A stretch of 64,000 nucleotides of DNA from Pseudomonas sp. RIT-PI-r (GCF_001297015.1 NZ_LIGE01000017.1:124001-188000), one strand, 5' to 3'. Positions 38,065 to 47,652 are shown, counted from the first letter of the stretch. Numbers and translations are program-made. The notes: generated by a model not told the origin, from the letters alone.

Positions 38065-39978
38065 ATGTCCGTACGACGCACACGTAAAGACGATGGCAGC
38101 CAATGGACAGTTGCGGACAGCCGCAGTGTTTACGGGATTCGCCATTGGGGGGCCGGGTATTTCGCGATCAATGAAGCCGGTCGCGTCGAAGTTCGTCCGA
38201 ACGGCCCGAGCAGCTCGCCTATCGACCTGTTCGAACAAGTCGACCAACTGCGCAAAAGCGGTTTGTCCTTGCCGTTGCTGGTCCGTTTCCCCGACATTCT
38301 GCAAGACCGCGTTCGCCAGTTGACCGGTGCCTTCGATGCGAACATCGAGCGCCTGGAATACCAGAGCAAGTACACCGCGCTGTACCCGATCAAGGTCAAC
38401 CAGCAAGAAGCGGTGATCGAGAACATCATCGCCACCCAGGACGTGTCCATCGGTCTGGAAGCCGGCTCCAAGCCTGAGCTGCTGGCCGTGCTGGCACTGG
38501 CACCGAAGGGCGGCACCATCGTCTGCAACGGTTACAAGGACCGCGAGTTCATCCGTCTGGCGCTGATGGGCCAGAAGCTTGGCCACAACGTGTTCATCGT
38601 CATCGAGAAAGAATCCGAAGTCGCCCTGGTGATCGAAGAAGCCGCCTCGCTGAAGGTCAAGCCACAGGTCGGCCTGCGCGTACGTCTGTCGTCGCTGGCG
38701 TCGTCGAAGTGGGCGGACACCGGTGGCGAGAAATCCAAATTCGGTCTGTCGGCGGCACAGTTGCTGTCGGTGGTCGAGCGCTTCCGCGCGGCGGGTCTGG
38801 ATCAAGGCATTCGCCTGCTGCACTTCCACATGGGTTCGCAGATTGCCAACCTCGCTGACTATCAGCACGGCTTCAAGGAAGCGATCCGTTACTACGGCGA
38901 GCTGCGCAACCTCGGTCTGCCGGTCGATCACATCGACGTTGGCGGCGGTCTGGGTGTCGACTACGACGGCACGCACTCGCGCAACGCCAGCTCGATCAAC
39001 TACGACATGGACGATTACGCCGGTGTCGTGGTCGGCATGCTCAAGGAATTCTGCGACGCGCAGGCCCTGCCGCATCCGCACATCTTCTCCGAGAGCGGCC
39101 GCTCGCTGACCGCGCACCACGCGATGCTGGTGGTGCAGGTGACCGACGTCGAGAAGCACAACGACGAAATCCCGCAGATCGAAAACAAGGAAGCGCTGCC
39201 GGAAACCGTGCAGTGGCTGGTTGACCTGCTCGGCCCGACCGACATCGAAATGGTCACCGAAACCTACTGGCGCGCCACGCACTACATGAGCGACGTGGCG
39301 GCGCAGTACGCCGACGGCAAGCTGACCCTGGCTGAAAAAGCCCTGGCCGAGCAGTGCTACTTCGCGGTGTGCCGTCGCCTGCACAACTCGCTGAAAGCCC
39401 GTCAGCGTTCGCACCGCCAAGTGCTCGACGAGCTCAACGACAAGCTGGCCGACAAGTACATCTGCAACTTCTCGGTGTTCCAGAGCCTGCCGGACACCTG
39501 GGCAATCGACCAGGTGCTGCCAATCATCCCGCTGCACCGTCTCGACGAAGAGCCGCTGCGCCGCGCGGTGCTGCAGGATCTGACCTGCGACTCCGACGGC
39601 AAGATCAACCAGTACGTCGACGAGCAGAGCATCGAAACCAGCCTGCCGGTACACGGTTTGAATGAAGGCGAAGATTATCTGCTGGGCGTATTCCTCGTGG
39701 GCGCCTATCAGGAAATCCTCGGCGACATGCACAACCTGTTCGGTGACACCGACTCGGTGAACATCTATCAGAACGCCGATGGCAGCGTGTACCACGCCGG
39801 CATCGAGACCCACGACACCATCGAAGACATGCTGCGCTATGTGCACTTGTCGCCGGAAGAACTGATGACTCACTATCGCGACAAGTGCGCCAGTGCCCGC
39901 ATCAGTGCCAGCGAGCGCACGCAGTTTCTCGATGCCTTGCGTCTGGGCCTGACCCGTTCCTCCTACCTGTCTTCCTGA
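38065..39978 (+). CDS. speA: Biosynthetic arginine decarboxylase
   Basis: SpeA decarboxylates arginine to agmatine, the first step of putrescine synthesis by the agmatine route. The 637-aa length is normal. The PLP-binding lysine is K110 in [12 protein letters not shown], and the barrel shows [18 protein letters not shown] and [12 protein letters not shown] motifs. The C-terminal part has the cysteine motif [10 protein letters not shown] of the fold-III decarboxylases. AGGGGA precedes the ATG. Codon use is strongly biased to C/G third positions, as in highly expressed core genes. Confidence 0.97.
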   Translation: MSVRRTRKDDGSQWTVADSRSVYGIRHWGAGYFAINEAGRVEVRPNGPSSSPIDLFEQVDQLRKSGLSLPLLVRFPDILQDRVRQLTGAFDANIERLEYQSKYTALYPIKVNQQEAVIENIIATQDVSIGLEAGSKPELLAVLALAPKGGTIVCNGYKDREFIRLALMGQKLGHNVFIVIEKESEVALVIEEAASLKVKPQVGLRVRLSSLASSKWADTGGEKSKFGLSAAQLLSVVERFRAAGLDQGIRLLHFHMGSQIANLADYQHGFKEAIRYYGELRNLGLPVDHIDVGGGLGVDYDGTHSRNASSINYDMDDYAGVVVGMLKEFCDAQALPHPHIFSESGRSLTAHHAMLVVQVTDVEKHNDEIPQIENKEALPETVQWLVDLLGPTDIEMVTETYWRATHYMSDVAAQYADGKLTLAEKALAEQCYFAVCRRLHNSLKARQRSHRQVLDELNDKLADKYICNFSVFQSLPDTWAIDQVLPIIPLHRLDEEPLRRAVLQDLTCDSDGKINQYVDEQSIETSLPVHGLNEGEDYLLGVFLVGAYQEILGDMHNLFGDTDSVNIYQNADGSVYHAGIETHDTIEDMLRYVHLSPEELMTHYRDKCASARISASERTQFLDALRLGLTRSSYLSS

Positions 39979-39994
39979 CGGCAGGTTGTCGTTT

Positions 39995-40050
39995 CACCGG
40001 GTTGTCTGAAGTTTTCCCCGCTAGCCGCGGAAAATTCGGAAGACCCGGTG
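39995..40050 (+). terminator. Long hairpin downstream of speA
   Basis: CACCGGGT at 39995 pairs with ACCCGGTG ending at 40050. Inner segments (GAAGTTTTCCCCGC and GCGGAAAATTC) pair with some mismatches to make a stem of about 25 bp. No clear T-run follows, so transcription termination is probable but not certain. The remaining 160 bases up to vgrG hold nothing I can name. Confidence 0.5.
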
Positions 40051-40212
40051 GGACAAATCCCAAGTTCTGCGTGAAATCCTTGGCTAGCGCTGCGAGCAAA
40101 GTCATCCGGTCTGCTTTTCGCGTAGGTCATTTCCTAAGTTGTACTTCGGCACTCTACTCGGCCATGCCTCTCGGCGAGAATCCCCGGCCGCCCCTCCTGT
40201 AGAGATCCGCCA

Positions 40213-41562
40213 ATGTTCGATCCATTCAACGAGTCGTTGTTTCGTCTCGATGTAGCGGGTCTGTCCGACCCTCTCGAAGTTCTGGCCTTTACCGGTAACG
40301 AAGCGCTCAGTGAGCCGTTTGCGTTCGAGATCGATGTGTTGATCGACGACCCGCAACTGGACCTTGCCGGCTTGCTGTACCGATCGGCGTTTCTCTGTTT
40401 CGGCGCGTTGGGGGAGGGTGTGCACGGGCAGTTGCAAAGCCTTGTCCAGCACGAATACGGCCGTGCTTCGAGATTGTGCCGAGTGCGTCTTGGACCGAAG
40501 TTGAGCTGCCTGGGCCTGCGCTTCAGTCAACGCATTTTCAATGGCCGGTCGGTGCCGCAGATCCTTGATCAAGTGCTCAGGGAGCATGGGATCATTGGCG
40601 CACAGCGGCGCTTCGAGTGCCATCATGAGCATGCTGTCCGAACTTTCTGCACCCAGTATCACGAGTCGGATCAGCAATTGCTCCAACGCTTGTGCCAGCA
40701 GGCGCACATTCACTATTACTTCGAACATCGTCACGACGGGCATTGCCTGGTGTTTAGCGATGATCCGACGCAACTGCCGCAAGCCGTCGCAGCAGTGTTC
40801 TGCGCCGAAGGTGACGGGCAAAAAACGCCGCTTGCGGTGCACCAATGGCGTTTGCAGAACCAACGTCAGGGCCGGGCCAACAGCGCGCAGGCGACGCGCA
40901 CGGCTGAAGGCCAAACCGAGTTGGCGCGATTGCGCAGCGGCCGATGGCTGACTTTGAGCGGCCATCCGGTTGCTGAATGCAATCGGCGCTGGTTGTTGAG
41001 TCGAATCGAACATCACGCCGATCAACTTCAGGTACCGGCCTACAGCAACCGGATCTTTGCGGTGGAGCAGGCTTGGGTCGCTGCACCGTCGACGGTCGCT
41101 GTGCATCCGCGCATGCACAGTCTGCAACGGGCCTGGGTGGTGGCCGTCGATGAACCGCGTCCTGATCGGCTGCGCCCGGTGGCGGTGCAGTTCGACTGGT
41201 CGTACCAGGGCGAAGGTGCCGCCGACAGCCATTGCTGGCTGCCTTTGGCGCCAGCGCTGACCGAGGCGCCGTTGAATGCCCTGGTAGAGGGCGTCGAAGT
41301 GGTGGTGAGCTTCTTCGAAGGTGATCCGGATCAACCCATGATCACGGGAGTCCTGCAAGTCGCAGCGACGTCAGTCGTAGACAAGCCCTCGCCATTACCG
41401 CCGCCAACCCGGCTAAATGACGGGCTGCAACGCCTGCTGCTATCGGCCGAACCCTTGATGTTGCTGTGCCTGATGCCTGGCGGCGGTAGCTTCGTGCATT
41501 GTTCGCAGTCGGTGTGTACCTGTCGCCTGGTCACATCCCTTGAACAGAGCGGCGGACGATGA
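40213..41562 (+). CDS. Short VgrG-like T6SS spike protein
   Basis: This 449-aa protein has the gp27-like N-terminal region (LFRLDVAGLSDPLEVLAFTG ... FCTQYHESDQQLLQRLCQQA), followed by a diverged gp5 OB-fold (VQFDWSYQGEGAADSHCWLP, then VVVSFFEGDPDQPMITGVLQ). Only about 77 residues follow the OB-fold, so the usual beta-helical needle of VgrG (normally over 600 aa in all) is missing. The OB-fold also lacks the usual aromatic GW-type loop. It overlaps the DUF4123 adaptor by four bases. It could be a specialised spike, a carrier that joins normal VgrG trimers, or a decaying gene. Confidence 0.85.
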   Translation: MFDPFNESLFRLDVAGLSDPLEVLAFTGNEALSEPFAFEIDVLIDDPQLDLAGLLYRSAFLCFGALGEGVHGQLQSLVQHEYGRASRLCRVRLGPKLSCLGLRFSQRIFNGRSVPQILDQVLREHGIIGAQRRFECHHEHAVRTFCTQYHESDQQLLQRLCQQAHIHYYFEHRHDGHCLVFSDDPTQLPQAVAAVFCAEGDGQKTPLAVHQWRLQNQRQGRANSAQATRTAEGQTELARLRSGRWLTLSGHPVAECNRRWLLSRIEHHADQLQVPAYSNRIFAVEQAWVAAPSTVAVHPRMHSLQRAWVVAVDEPRPDRLRPVAVQFDWSYQGEGAADSHCWLPLAPALTEAPLNALVEGVEVVVSFFEGDPDQPMITGVLQVAATSVVDKPSPLPPPTRLNDGLQRLLLSAEPLMLLCLMPGGGSFVHCSQSVCTCRLVTSLEQSGGR

Positions 41563-42353
41563 GCGGTGTAGCGCCCGGCGCCATTGCGCAGTGGTTGTTG
41601 CTCGACAGTGTCGATGCGCCGCGGGCATTGACCACGCTGCGCGCGGGCTTCGCTGGGGTGCAGTGTTTCTGGCTGTTCGACGGCACCGAGTTTCAATCCG
41701 TTCGTGAGCAAGGACCACTGTTGGTCAGCCTGCAGGGTTGCCCGGCATTGGCCGCGTTGTGTCACAGCGACCCTCAGACCTGGCGCGGCTTGCTGCTCGA
41801 AAGCGCAGCACCGGTGGCCCCTTTGCTCGGCCATTTGCGCCGCATGCTCACCGTTTCATTTGGCCTGAGCCATCGGGCCTTGCTGGGCTTTTACAACTGC
41901 CAGACCGCCAGCTACTTTTTCGATGCCTGCGATGCCCGGGAGTTGAGCCGCTGGCTCGGGCCGATTCTGCAGGTGCGCTGGTTCGGTGGAACCTGGGCGG
42001 ATCGGGGTATCGGTTGTGAGGGCTGGCAACAATTACGCAACCCTCGCCTGACCGTTGCAAGCCTGGAAATCGAGGAGGCGCTGAGCCAGCGCCAGCGCGA
42101 GCGCCTGCAGACTTGCCTGCTGGAGCAACATATCTGGCGCTGGAGCCAATCCATGCGTGTCGCCTATGCGCAGTTGTGGTTGCATGCCCAGCAAGGCATG
42201 GCGCTGGGATTTACCGAGCGTGCAGTGCTCGATGGCTGGTTGTGGCTACGCTTGCAGCATCCGCGTGCAGTGTTGGTGCCGCTGCCGGGAGGGCTGACGC
42301 AACAGGAGCGGCTCGACCATTTGCGTCGACATTGGCAGAACGACAAAACCTGA
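41559..42353 (+). CDS. DUF4123 family T6SS effector adaptor/chaperone
   Basis: The 264-aa cytoplasmic protein shows the DUF4123 pattern: N-terminal QWLLLDSVDAPRALTTLRA and a LVSLQGCPALAALC-like core, then FGLSHRALLGFYNCQTASYFF and a C-terminal helical lobe. DUF4123 proteins (TAP/TEC) load a specific effector on a cognate VgrG. It lies between the short VgrG and a lipoprotein esterase, which makes the esterase the positional candidate cargo. The start overlaps the VgrG stop (ATGA). Confidence 0.85.
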   Translation: MSGVAPGAIAQWLLLDSVDAPRALTTLRAGFAGVQCFWLFDGTEFQSVREQGPLLVSLQGCPALAALCHSDPQTWRGLLLESAAPVAPLLGHLRRMLTVSFGLSHRALLGFYNCQTASYFFDACDARELSRWLGPILQVRWFGGTWADRGIGCEGWQQLRNPRLTVASLEIEEALSQRQRERLQTCLLEQHIWRWSQSMRVAYAQLWLHAQQGMALGFTERAVLDGWLWLRLQHPRAVLVPLPGGLTQQERLDHLRRHWQNDKT

Positions 42354-42365
42354 GGGTGGGCCTCC

Positions 42366-43271
42366 ATGAGCGGTGCTTTGAGACATTGGTTCGGTGCAAC
42401 CTGGTTGGGTGCTACATGGTTCAGTCTAGTCAGCAGCGCCTTGCTGATGCTGAGCCTCGGCGGCTGTTCACCGGTGAAAGTCCTCAATGCCCTGACGCCG
42501 GACAACACCTTCAGCCGCACGACGGGCATCGCCTATGGGGCTGATCCACGGCACAAGCTCGACGTCTACGTACCACGTCAGCCGCTCGCCGATGCCCCGG
42601 TGGTGGTGTTTTTCTACGGAGGCAGCTGGAACAGTGGCGACCGCAGTGACTACACCTTCGTCGGCGAAGCGTTGGCCTCGCGGGGGATTGTTGCTGTGGT
42701 AGCGGATTGTCGCCTGTACCCGCAGGTGCGCTATCCGCGGTTTCTGGAAGATGGCGCGCAGGCGGTGGCGTGGACCAGGGCGCATATCCGCGAGTATTCC
42801 GGCAACCCGCAACGCTTGTATTTGCTCGGTCACAGTTCTGGCGGATACAACGCGGCGATGCTCGCCCTCGATGCGGATTTTCTCGCGGCGGTGGGCATGT
42901 CGCCCAACGATCTGCGCGGCTGGATCGGGCTGGCGGGGCCTTACGATTTCCTGCCAATCGAAAATCCTGAAGTGCGCCCGGTATTTTTCTGGCCGGATTC
43001 GCCGCCTCAATCGCAGCCGATCAACCACGTCAGTCGCGGCGCACCGCCGGCCTTGCTGATGGCGGCGACTGAGGATGATCTGGTCGACCCGACACGCAAC
43101 ACCGGCGGTCTGGCGCGCAAGTTGCGCGAGGCCGGGGTGCCGGTGCAGGACTTGTATTACTCGCGGCCCAGCCATGTGACGCTGATTGCGACGTTATCGC
43201 GGCCGCTGCGGCGATTGGCGCCGGTGCTCGATCAAATCGTCGGTTTCATCCAGCACACGCCTACTCAGTGA
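42366..43271 (+). CDS. Alpha/beta-hydrolase lipoprotein (esterase-like)
   Basis: The 301-aa protein begins with a lipoprotein signal ending in the lipobox LSLGGC. Its alpha/beta-hydrolase core has the oxyanion-type motif FFYGGSWNSGD, the nucleophile elbow GHSSGG (S157), an acid in ATEDDLVDP and a histidine in SRPSHVTL. It resembles carboxylesterases of the BD-FAE/HSL type, acting at the outer membrane. It starts 12 bases after the DUF4123 gene, so it may be read with the T6SS module. The lipobox is unusual for a T6SS effector, and it may be an ordinary envelope esterase. Its stop overlaps the convergent MATE gene by seven bases. Confidence 0.85.
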   Translation: MSGALRHWFGATWLGATWFSLVSSALLMLSLGGCSPVKVLNALTPDNTFSRTTGIAYGADPRHKLDVYVPRQPLADAPVVVFFYGGSWNSGDRSDYTFVGEALASRGIVAVVADCRLYPQVRYPRFLEDGAQAVAWTRAHIREYSGNPQRLYLLGHSSGGYNAAMLALDADFLAAVGMSPNDLRGWIGLAGPYDFLPIENPEVRPVFFWPDSPPQSQPINHVSRGAPPALLMAATEDDLVDPTRNTGGLARKLREAGVPVQDLYYSRPSHVTLIATLSRPLRRLAPVLDQIVGFIQHTPTQ

Positions 43272-44614
43272 ACGCCGCCGGTGAACCAACCGTCATTGCG
43301 CTTGAGCCACCAGGCCATCGCCCCGAGCGTAAGGCTGCGCAGCACCATGAACAGCAGAAACGACAGCCACAGACCGTGATTGCCCAAACCTTGCAGCGCC
43401 CAGGCGAACGGCAGCAGCAGGGCAACGGTGAGGAGCATGCCGTTGCGCATTTCCCGGGCGCGGGTGGCACCGATGAACAGACCGTCGAGCAAGTAACTCC
43501 ACACTGCAATCAATGGCAGCACAGCCAGATAGGGCAGGTAGATAAACGCCGTGTCGCGGACGCTCTGGATATTGGTCTGCATCTCGATGAACAGGTGCCC
43601 GGCCAGGAGAAACAACGCAGCAAAACCGAGGCTTGCGATCATTGACCAGCCGCCGGCCACCACCAGCGAACGGCGCAGGGCCAGACGATCACGCGCGCCG
43701 ATGGCATGGCCGCACAGCGCCTCCACGGCATGAGCAAGACCGTCCAGTGCATGGGCGGTGAGCAGCAGGCCGTTGAGCAGCAGTGCGTTGGCCGCGACCG
43801 TCGCATCGCCGAGTCGGGCGCCCTGTACGGTGATCATGAAAAACACCGATTGCAGTGCCAGGCTGCGGATAAAAATGTCGCGGTTGACCGCCAGCAACGG
43901 CCGCCAGCTCTGCCAGACTTTCAATGCAGCCCAGACGATGTGCCCCGGATACGCGCGCAGTGCCTTGCGGGTCAACAGCAGACCGAGAAGGGCGCCGCTC
44001 CACTCGGCAATCACCGAGGCGCGGGCCGAACCGACCACGCCCCAGTCCAGGCCGATGACGAACCACAGATTGAGGGCGATGTTGATCAGGTTGGTGGTCA
44101 GCAGAATCGCCAGCGGTGCCCGGGCGTTTTGCGTGCCGAGGAACCAGCCGACCAACGCATAACTGGCCAGCGCTGCCGGCAGACCGAACAGCCGCGTGTG
44201 GAAAAAATCACGGGTGAGCTGATCGAGTTCCGCCGACGGCTGCATGAAGTGCAGCGCGATCCCGCTCAACGGTACGCCGAGCGTGCCCAGCACCAGCGCC
44301 AGGCCCATCGCCAGCAGCAGCCCTTGCAAGAGAATCTGCCGCAACGCCGCACCATCGCTGCGCCCGGACGCTTGCGCGGCAAAGCCGGTGGTGCCCATGC
44401 GCAGAAACCCCATGGCCCAGGCGAGAAAGGTGTACAGGCTGGCGCCAACCGCCACCGCTCCCAATTGATGGGCGTGGGGCAAATGGCCGATGACGGTGCT
44501 GTCGACCAGCGCCACCAGCGGCACGGAAATATTGGAAAGAATCATCGGCGCGGCCAGCGCCCAGACCTTGCGGTGAGTCGGGCGGTCGCGCCAGTCGGCG
44601 ATCAGAGTGGACAT
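43265..44614 (-). CDS. MATE family efflux transporter, DinF-like
   Basis: The 449-aa inner-membrane protein has about 12 hydrophobic segments in two homologous halves. MATE motifs are visible: PMILSNISVPLVALVDSTVIGHL at the start and ALQSVFFMITVQGARLGDA in the second half. It most resembles the DinF branch, which exports organic cations by H+ or Na+ antiport. The substrate cannot be deduced. It is transcribed alone, opposite the T6SS module. Confidence 0.93.
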   Translation of the reverse strand: MSTLIADWRDRPTHRKVWALAAPMILSNISVPLVALVDSTVIGHLPHAHQLGAVAVGASLYTFLAWAMGFLRMGTTGFAAQASGRSDGAALRQILLQGLLLAMGLALVLGTLGVPLSGIALHFMQPSAELDQLTRDFFHTRLFGLPAALASYALVGWFLGTQNARAPLAILLTTNLINIALNLWFVIGLDWGVVGSARASVIAEWSGALLGLLLTRKALRAYPGHIVWAALKVWQSWRPLLAVNRDIFIRSLALQSVFFMITVQGARLGDATVAANALLLNGLLLTAHALDGLAHAVEALCGHAIGARDRLALRRSLVVAGGWSMIASLGFAALFLLAGHLFIEMQTNIQSVRDTAFIYLPYLAVLPLIAVWSYLLDGLFIGATRAREMRNGMLLTVALLLPFAWALQGLGNHGLWLSFLLFMVLRSLTLGAMAWWLKRNDGWFTGGVH

Positions 44615-44680
44615 GCGGGCTCCTTGGGGAGCGGCATTGTAGCGGAAGAAGCCACCCTCATCGGAACGCCGCCCGCCCCG

Positions 44681-44819
44681 CCCTCTCCCGGAGGGAGAGG
44701 GAGCCGATCTCTGGCGTTTTCAAAACCTGAATTCGACTCGGTACCGCAAGTCGGCGTATTTCTGCAGAACAACCCGGTCAGTCCCCTCTCCCTCCGGGAG
44801 AGGGTTAGGGTGAGGGGCT
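44681..44819. repeat. Two GAG-rich palindromic elements
   Basis: CCCTCTCCC-GGA-GGGAGAGGG at 44681-44701 and CCCTCTCCC-TCC-GGGAGAGGG at about 44784-44804, the second followed by TTAGGGTGAGGGG. Each is a small palindrome of a kind scattered in many gamma-proteobacterial genomes, in inverted/direct arrangement about 80 bases apart. They lie in the spacer upstream of the MATE gene. Confidence 0.8.
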
Positions 44820-44829
44820 CTTCAAAGGC

Positions 44830-45123
44830 CTAATGAATAATCCAGCTAAGCAGCCACAATCCCAGCAACAACCAGATGATCCCGGCAATGATCGAGGCAT
44901 TCATGAACGCCCGAATCGCCGACCACAGCAGCATCAGCCCGACGATCAGCGCGATGATGCTGATGATCGACGTGTCCATGCCCAGCGTCTTCGCCAGCCC
45001 GTCGACGAAGTTGCCGCCGGCATTGCTCAAAATATTGAAAAGCCCACTGAGCCCGTCGACGATAAAGCGGATGATCGAACCGAGCGCCTGGCCGAGCCAT
45101 TCGAAAAAGCTTTCTACCTGCAT
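44830..45123 (-). CDS. Small membrane protein of unknown function
   Basis: The 97-aa protein (MQVESFFEWLGQALGS...) starts at 45123 with AGGATG just upstream; the longer frame adds 13 unlikely residues. An amphipathic N-terminal half is followed by two hydrophobic segments (SIISIIALIVGLMLLWSAI and IIAGIIWLLLGLWLLSWII). It is probably an inner-membrane protein. I know similar conserved hypothetical proteins in Pseudomonas, but no function. Confidence 0.75.
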   Translation of the reverse strand: MQVESFFEWLGQALGSIIRFIVDGLSGLFNILSNAGGNFVDGLAKTLGMDTSIISIIALIVGLMLLWSAIRAFMNASIIAGIIWLLLGLWLLSWIIH

Positions 45124-45231
45124 GTGTTCATCCTGATGAAAGAGCTGAGCCTTGGGCCACAACGCAGGTGGCCGAGTTCCCTGTCACGAGTATGGCCCAT
45201 GCTACGCCGAACGGAAAACCGGTAGGAGCTG

Positions 45232-45304
45232 CCGCAGGCTGCGATCTTTTGATGGTGTTTTTCAAAACCAGGGTCAAAAGATCGCAGCCTGCGGCAGCTC
45301 CTAC
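45232..45304. repeat. REP palindrome pair, family 1
   Basis: GTAGGAGCTGCCGCAGGCTG at 45232 and its inverted copy ending at 45304 flank a short loop containing TGGTGTTTTTCAAAACCAGG. It lies between the small membrane gene and the MazG-like gene. Confidence 0.9.
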
Positions 45305-45361
45305 ATGGGCCTTGCCTTCAGGGCGCATCCCCCCGAAGCTATACGCCTCCAGGAGAACCCG

Positions 45362-45664
45362 ATGAACCTTGTTGAACTGACCGAACGCCTGCACGCCATC
45401 CGCGACCGCAATGACTGGCGGCAATTTCACAGCCCGAAAAACCTCGCCATGGCCGCCAGCGTCGAGATGTCCGAACTGGTGGAAATCTTCCAGTGGCTGA
45501 GCGAAGACCAGTCGCGCCAGTTGCCCGCGGACAAGCTCGCCCACGCCGGGCAGGAAGTCGGCGATATCGTCCTGTATCTGTTGCTGCTGTGCAGCGAATT
45601 GGGGTTGGACATGAATGAAGTGGTGCGCAGCAAGCTCGCCGACAGCGAACGGCGGTTCAGCTGA
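45362..45664 (+). CDS. MazG-like nucleotide pyrophosphohydrolase
   Basis: The 100-aa protein has the all-alpha NTP-PPase core with the metal-binding pattern EMSELVEIFQW followed by QEVGDIVLYLLLLCSELGLD. Such enzymes hydrolyse noncanonical or excess NTPs or dNTPs to monophosphates. AGGAG precedes the ATG at 45362; the frame is open further upstream but runs through the REP element. The stop overlaps the cmoM start by one base. Confidence 0.92.
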   Translation: MNLVELTERLHAIRDRNDWRQFHSPKNLAMAASVEMSELVEIFQWLSEDQSRQLPADKLAHAGQEVGDIVLYLLLLCSELGLDMNEVVRSKLADSERRFS

Positions 45665-46413
45665 TGAGCGACCGGCATTTCGATCAGTTGGCGACCCGTT
45701 TCGCCGAAAAAATCTACGGTGGCGCCAAGGGTGCGATACGCCTCGCGGTGTTGCAGGCTGACCTTGCCGAAACCCTGCCGGATCGCCCGTTGCGGGTGCT
45801 CGACATCGGCGGTGGTCTCGGCCACATGTCGCTGTGGCTGGCCGAACGTGGCCACGAAGTGACCTTCACCGAACCGGCGCAACCGATGCTCGAAGGCGCC
45901 CGCCAGCGATTCGCCGAAGCCGGGCAGACCGCGACCTTCATTCAGGCGCCGTGGCAGGAATTGCTCGGGCAACTCACCGAACCTTACGATCTGGTGATCT
46001 GCCACGCCGTGCTCGAATGGCTCGCCGAACCCCACGCGATCCTGCCGGTGCTGCATCAACTGACCAAGCCCGGCGGCTGGCTGTCGCTGGCGTTCTACAC
46101 CCGCGACGCGCTGATCTACCGCAACCTGCTCAAAGGCCATTTCAAGAAAATGCGCAAGAACCACATGGCCGGTGAAAAGCAGAGCCTGACCCCGCAACAG
46201 CCCCTCGATCCTCGGGAATTGGCAACGCAACTCGAAGGGTTGTGGCAGGTCGAAACCCAGAGTGGCATCCGGGTTTTCCACGACTACATGCCGGTGGAGT
46301 TTCAGGCCCGTGCCGAACTCGTCGATTTGCTCGAGATGGAGCTCGCTCACCGTCGCCACCCAAGCTTCGCCGGGCTTGGGCGTTACTTGCACTGGATCTG
46401 CCGGCCGGTCTGA
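45664..46413 (+). CDS. cmoM: tRNA 5-carboxymethoxyuridine methyltransferase, CmoM-like
   Basis: The 249-aa class I SAM methyltransferase has motif I VLDIGGGLGHMSLWLAERGH and the DRHFDQLATRFAEKIYGGAKG N-terminus typical of CmoM (formerly SmtA). A KMRKNHMAGEKQSLTPQQPL loop and a C-terminal HPSFAGLGRYLHWICR signature follow. CmoM methylates cmo5U at the tRNA wobble position to mcmo5U. It is coupled to the MazG-like gene upstream. Confidence 0.9.
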   Translation: MSDRHFDQLATRFAEKIYGGAKGAIRLAVLQADLAETLPDRPLRVLDIGGGLGHMSLWLAERGHEVTFTEPAQPMLEGARQRFAEAGQTATFIQAPWQELLGQLTEPYDLVICHAVLEWLAEPHAILPVLHQLTKPGGWLSLAFYTRDALIYRNLLKGHFKKMRKNHMAGEKQSLTPQQPLDPRELATQLEGLWQVETQSGIRVFHDYMPVEFQARAELVDLLEMELAHRRHPSFAGLGRYLHWICRPV

Positions 46414-46425
46414 TCGGAGCACGAA

Positions 46426-47040
46426 ATGAAAGCTCAATCCGGGTTATTGCTGATCTGTCTGGGGTTGGCCGCCTGCCAGGGCAGCAATCCTTACGTGGCG
46501 CAGTCGCGGCCCTTGCCGCCGGCACCGCCGCAAGCCGCCAAGACCTTTGATCGCAGCGCCTACCCGGCGCCGCCGCGCGATTATGGGCGTTACCGCAGTT
46601 GGGCCTGGCTCAACGGGCAACTGCCGCCGGGCACCGCGTGGGCCGATTCGGCGCAGGTGGCCGAAGCCGTGAGCAATGCGCTGGATCAGCGCGGCCTGCG
46701 TCCGCTGCATGACAATCGTCCGGCCGACCTGTTGGTCAGCGCTCGTCTGAGTCTGCAAACCCGTTTGCGCCAGGTCCAGGACGATTATGGCTACTACGGC
46801 GGCGGATACGGCGGCTATGATCGTTATGGCCGCGGTTACGGCATGTACAACACGATGCCGGTGGTGCGCACGTACTCGGAACAGGTTGTCGTGGTTCAGG
46901 TCGATCTGTTCGACGCCGGCACCGGCCAACCGGTGTGGAGTGCCAGCGCTGAAACCGGCGCCAAGGGCAATCAGATCGATGGCACGGATGCGATTCGCGA
47001 GGCTGTTGAAAAAGCCATGTCGGCGTATCCTCCCAGTTAG
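46426..47040 (+). CDS. DUF4136 lipoprotein, first tandem copy
   Basis: The 204-aa protein has a lipoprotein signal with lipobox LGLAAC. A DUF4136-type body follows ([46 protein letters not shown]), with a Gly/Tyr-rich loop near 120-140. Its position after Cys is not Asp, so outer-membrane sorting is expected. The function is unknown. It starts 12 bases after cmoM and shares sequence with the next gene. Confidence 0.85.
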   Translation: MKAQSGLLLICLGLAACQGSNPYVAQSRPLPPAPPQAAKTFDRSAYPAPPRDYGRYRSWAWLNGQLPPGTAWADSAQVAEAVSNALDQRGLRPLHDNRPADLLVSARLSLQTRLRQVQDDYGYYGGGYGGYDRYGRGYGMYNTMPVVRTYSEQVVVVQVDLFDAGTGQPVWSASAETGAKGNQIDGTDAIREAVEKAMSAYPPS

Positions 47041-47094
47041 CTTTGTGCAAATGAGAAGCTCCAGCAGGTTCATGTCTTCCACCGGAGAAAAACC

Positions 47095-47652
47095 ATGTTC
47101 CGCCGTCTCGTTCTACTGACCATGGCCGCGCTGCTCAGCGCCTGTGCCGCCAACCAGGTCAATCATGACTTCGATGCCAGTCGCGACTTTGCCGCTTATC
47201 GCAGCTGGAGCTGGAAAGACCCCGCGTTGCAATATCGCCCCGATGATCCACGGATCAAAAGTGATCTGACCGAACAACGCATCCGTCAGGCCGTTACCGA
47301 TCAACTCGATCAGCGTGGCTTGCGGCCTGCCGCTGCCGGCGCCAAGGGTGACTTGAGCGTGCAGACTTACCTGATCGTCGAGAATCGTCAGCAGCAAGTG
47401 ACAACCAATTACGGCGGCGGTTGGGGCGGCCCGTGGAACGGCTACTGGGGCGCGCCGATGTACAACGAAACGCGCAACATCACCTACAAGGTCGCGACCA
47501 TCCAGATCGACCTGCTCGACGGCAAGGACGGCAAACTGGTGTGGCGTGGCAGCGATGAACAGATGCTCGCCAGCAAACCGAACCCGGAAGATCGCAGCAA
47601 TGCCATCCGCGAGACGGTCGCCCGCATTCTCACCAACTATCCACCGCGCTGA
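47095..47652 (+). CDS. DUF4136 lipoprotein, second tandem copy
   Basis: The 185-aa protein has lipobox LLSAC and the DUF4136 body ([47 protein letters not shown]). It is a paralogue of the upstream gene: both share SW-W near the start, DQRGLRP in the middle, a Gly-rich loop and an IRE..V....YPP end. It has its own ribosome-binding site and is followed by a terminator. Confidence 0.87.
   Translation: MFRRLVLLTMAALLSACAANQVNHDFDASRDFAAYRSWSWKDPALQYRPDDPRIKSDLTEQRIRQAVTDQLDQRGLRPAAAGAKGDLSVQTYLIVENRQQQVTTNYGGGWGGPWNGYWGAPMYNETRNITYKVATIQIDLLDGKDGKLVWRGSDEQMLASKPNPEDRSNAIRETVARILTNYPPR

Noticed and set aside
38050..39873. 607-residue minus-strand frame over speA
   Set aside because: Created by strong codon bias of speA. 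Its composition (His/Val/Gln) is typical of antisense frames.
45152..45361. Upstream extension of the MazG-like gene
   Set aside because: The extension runs through a REP palindrome. ATG 45362 has AGGAG at ideal spacing and gives a normal family length.
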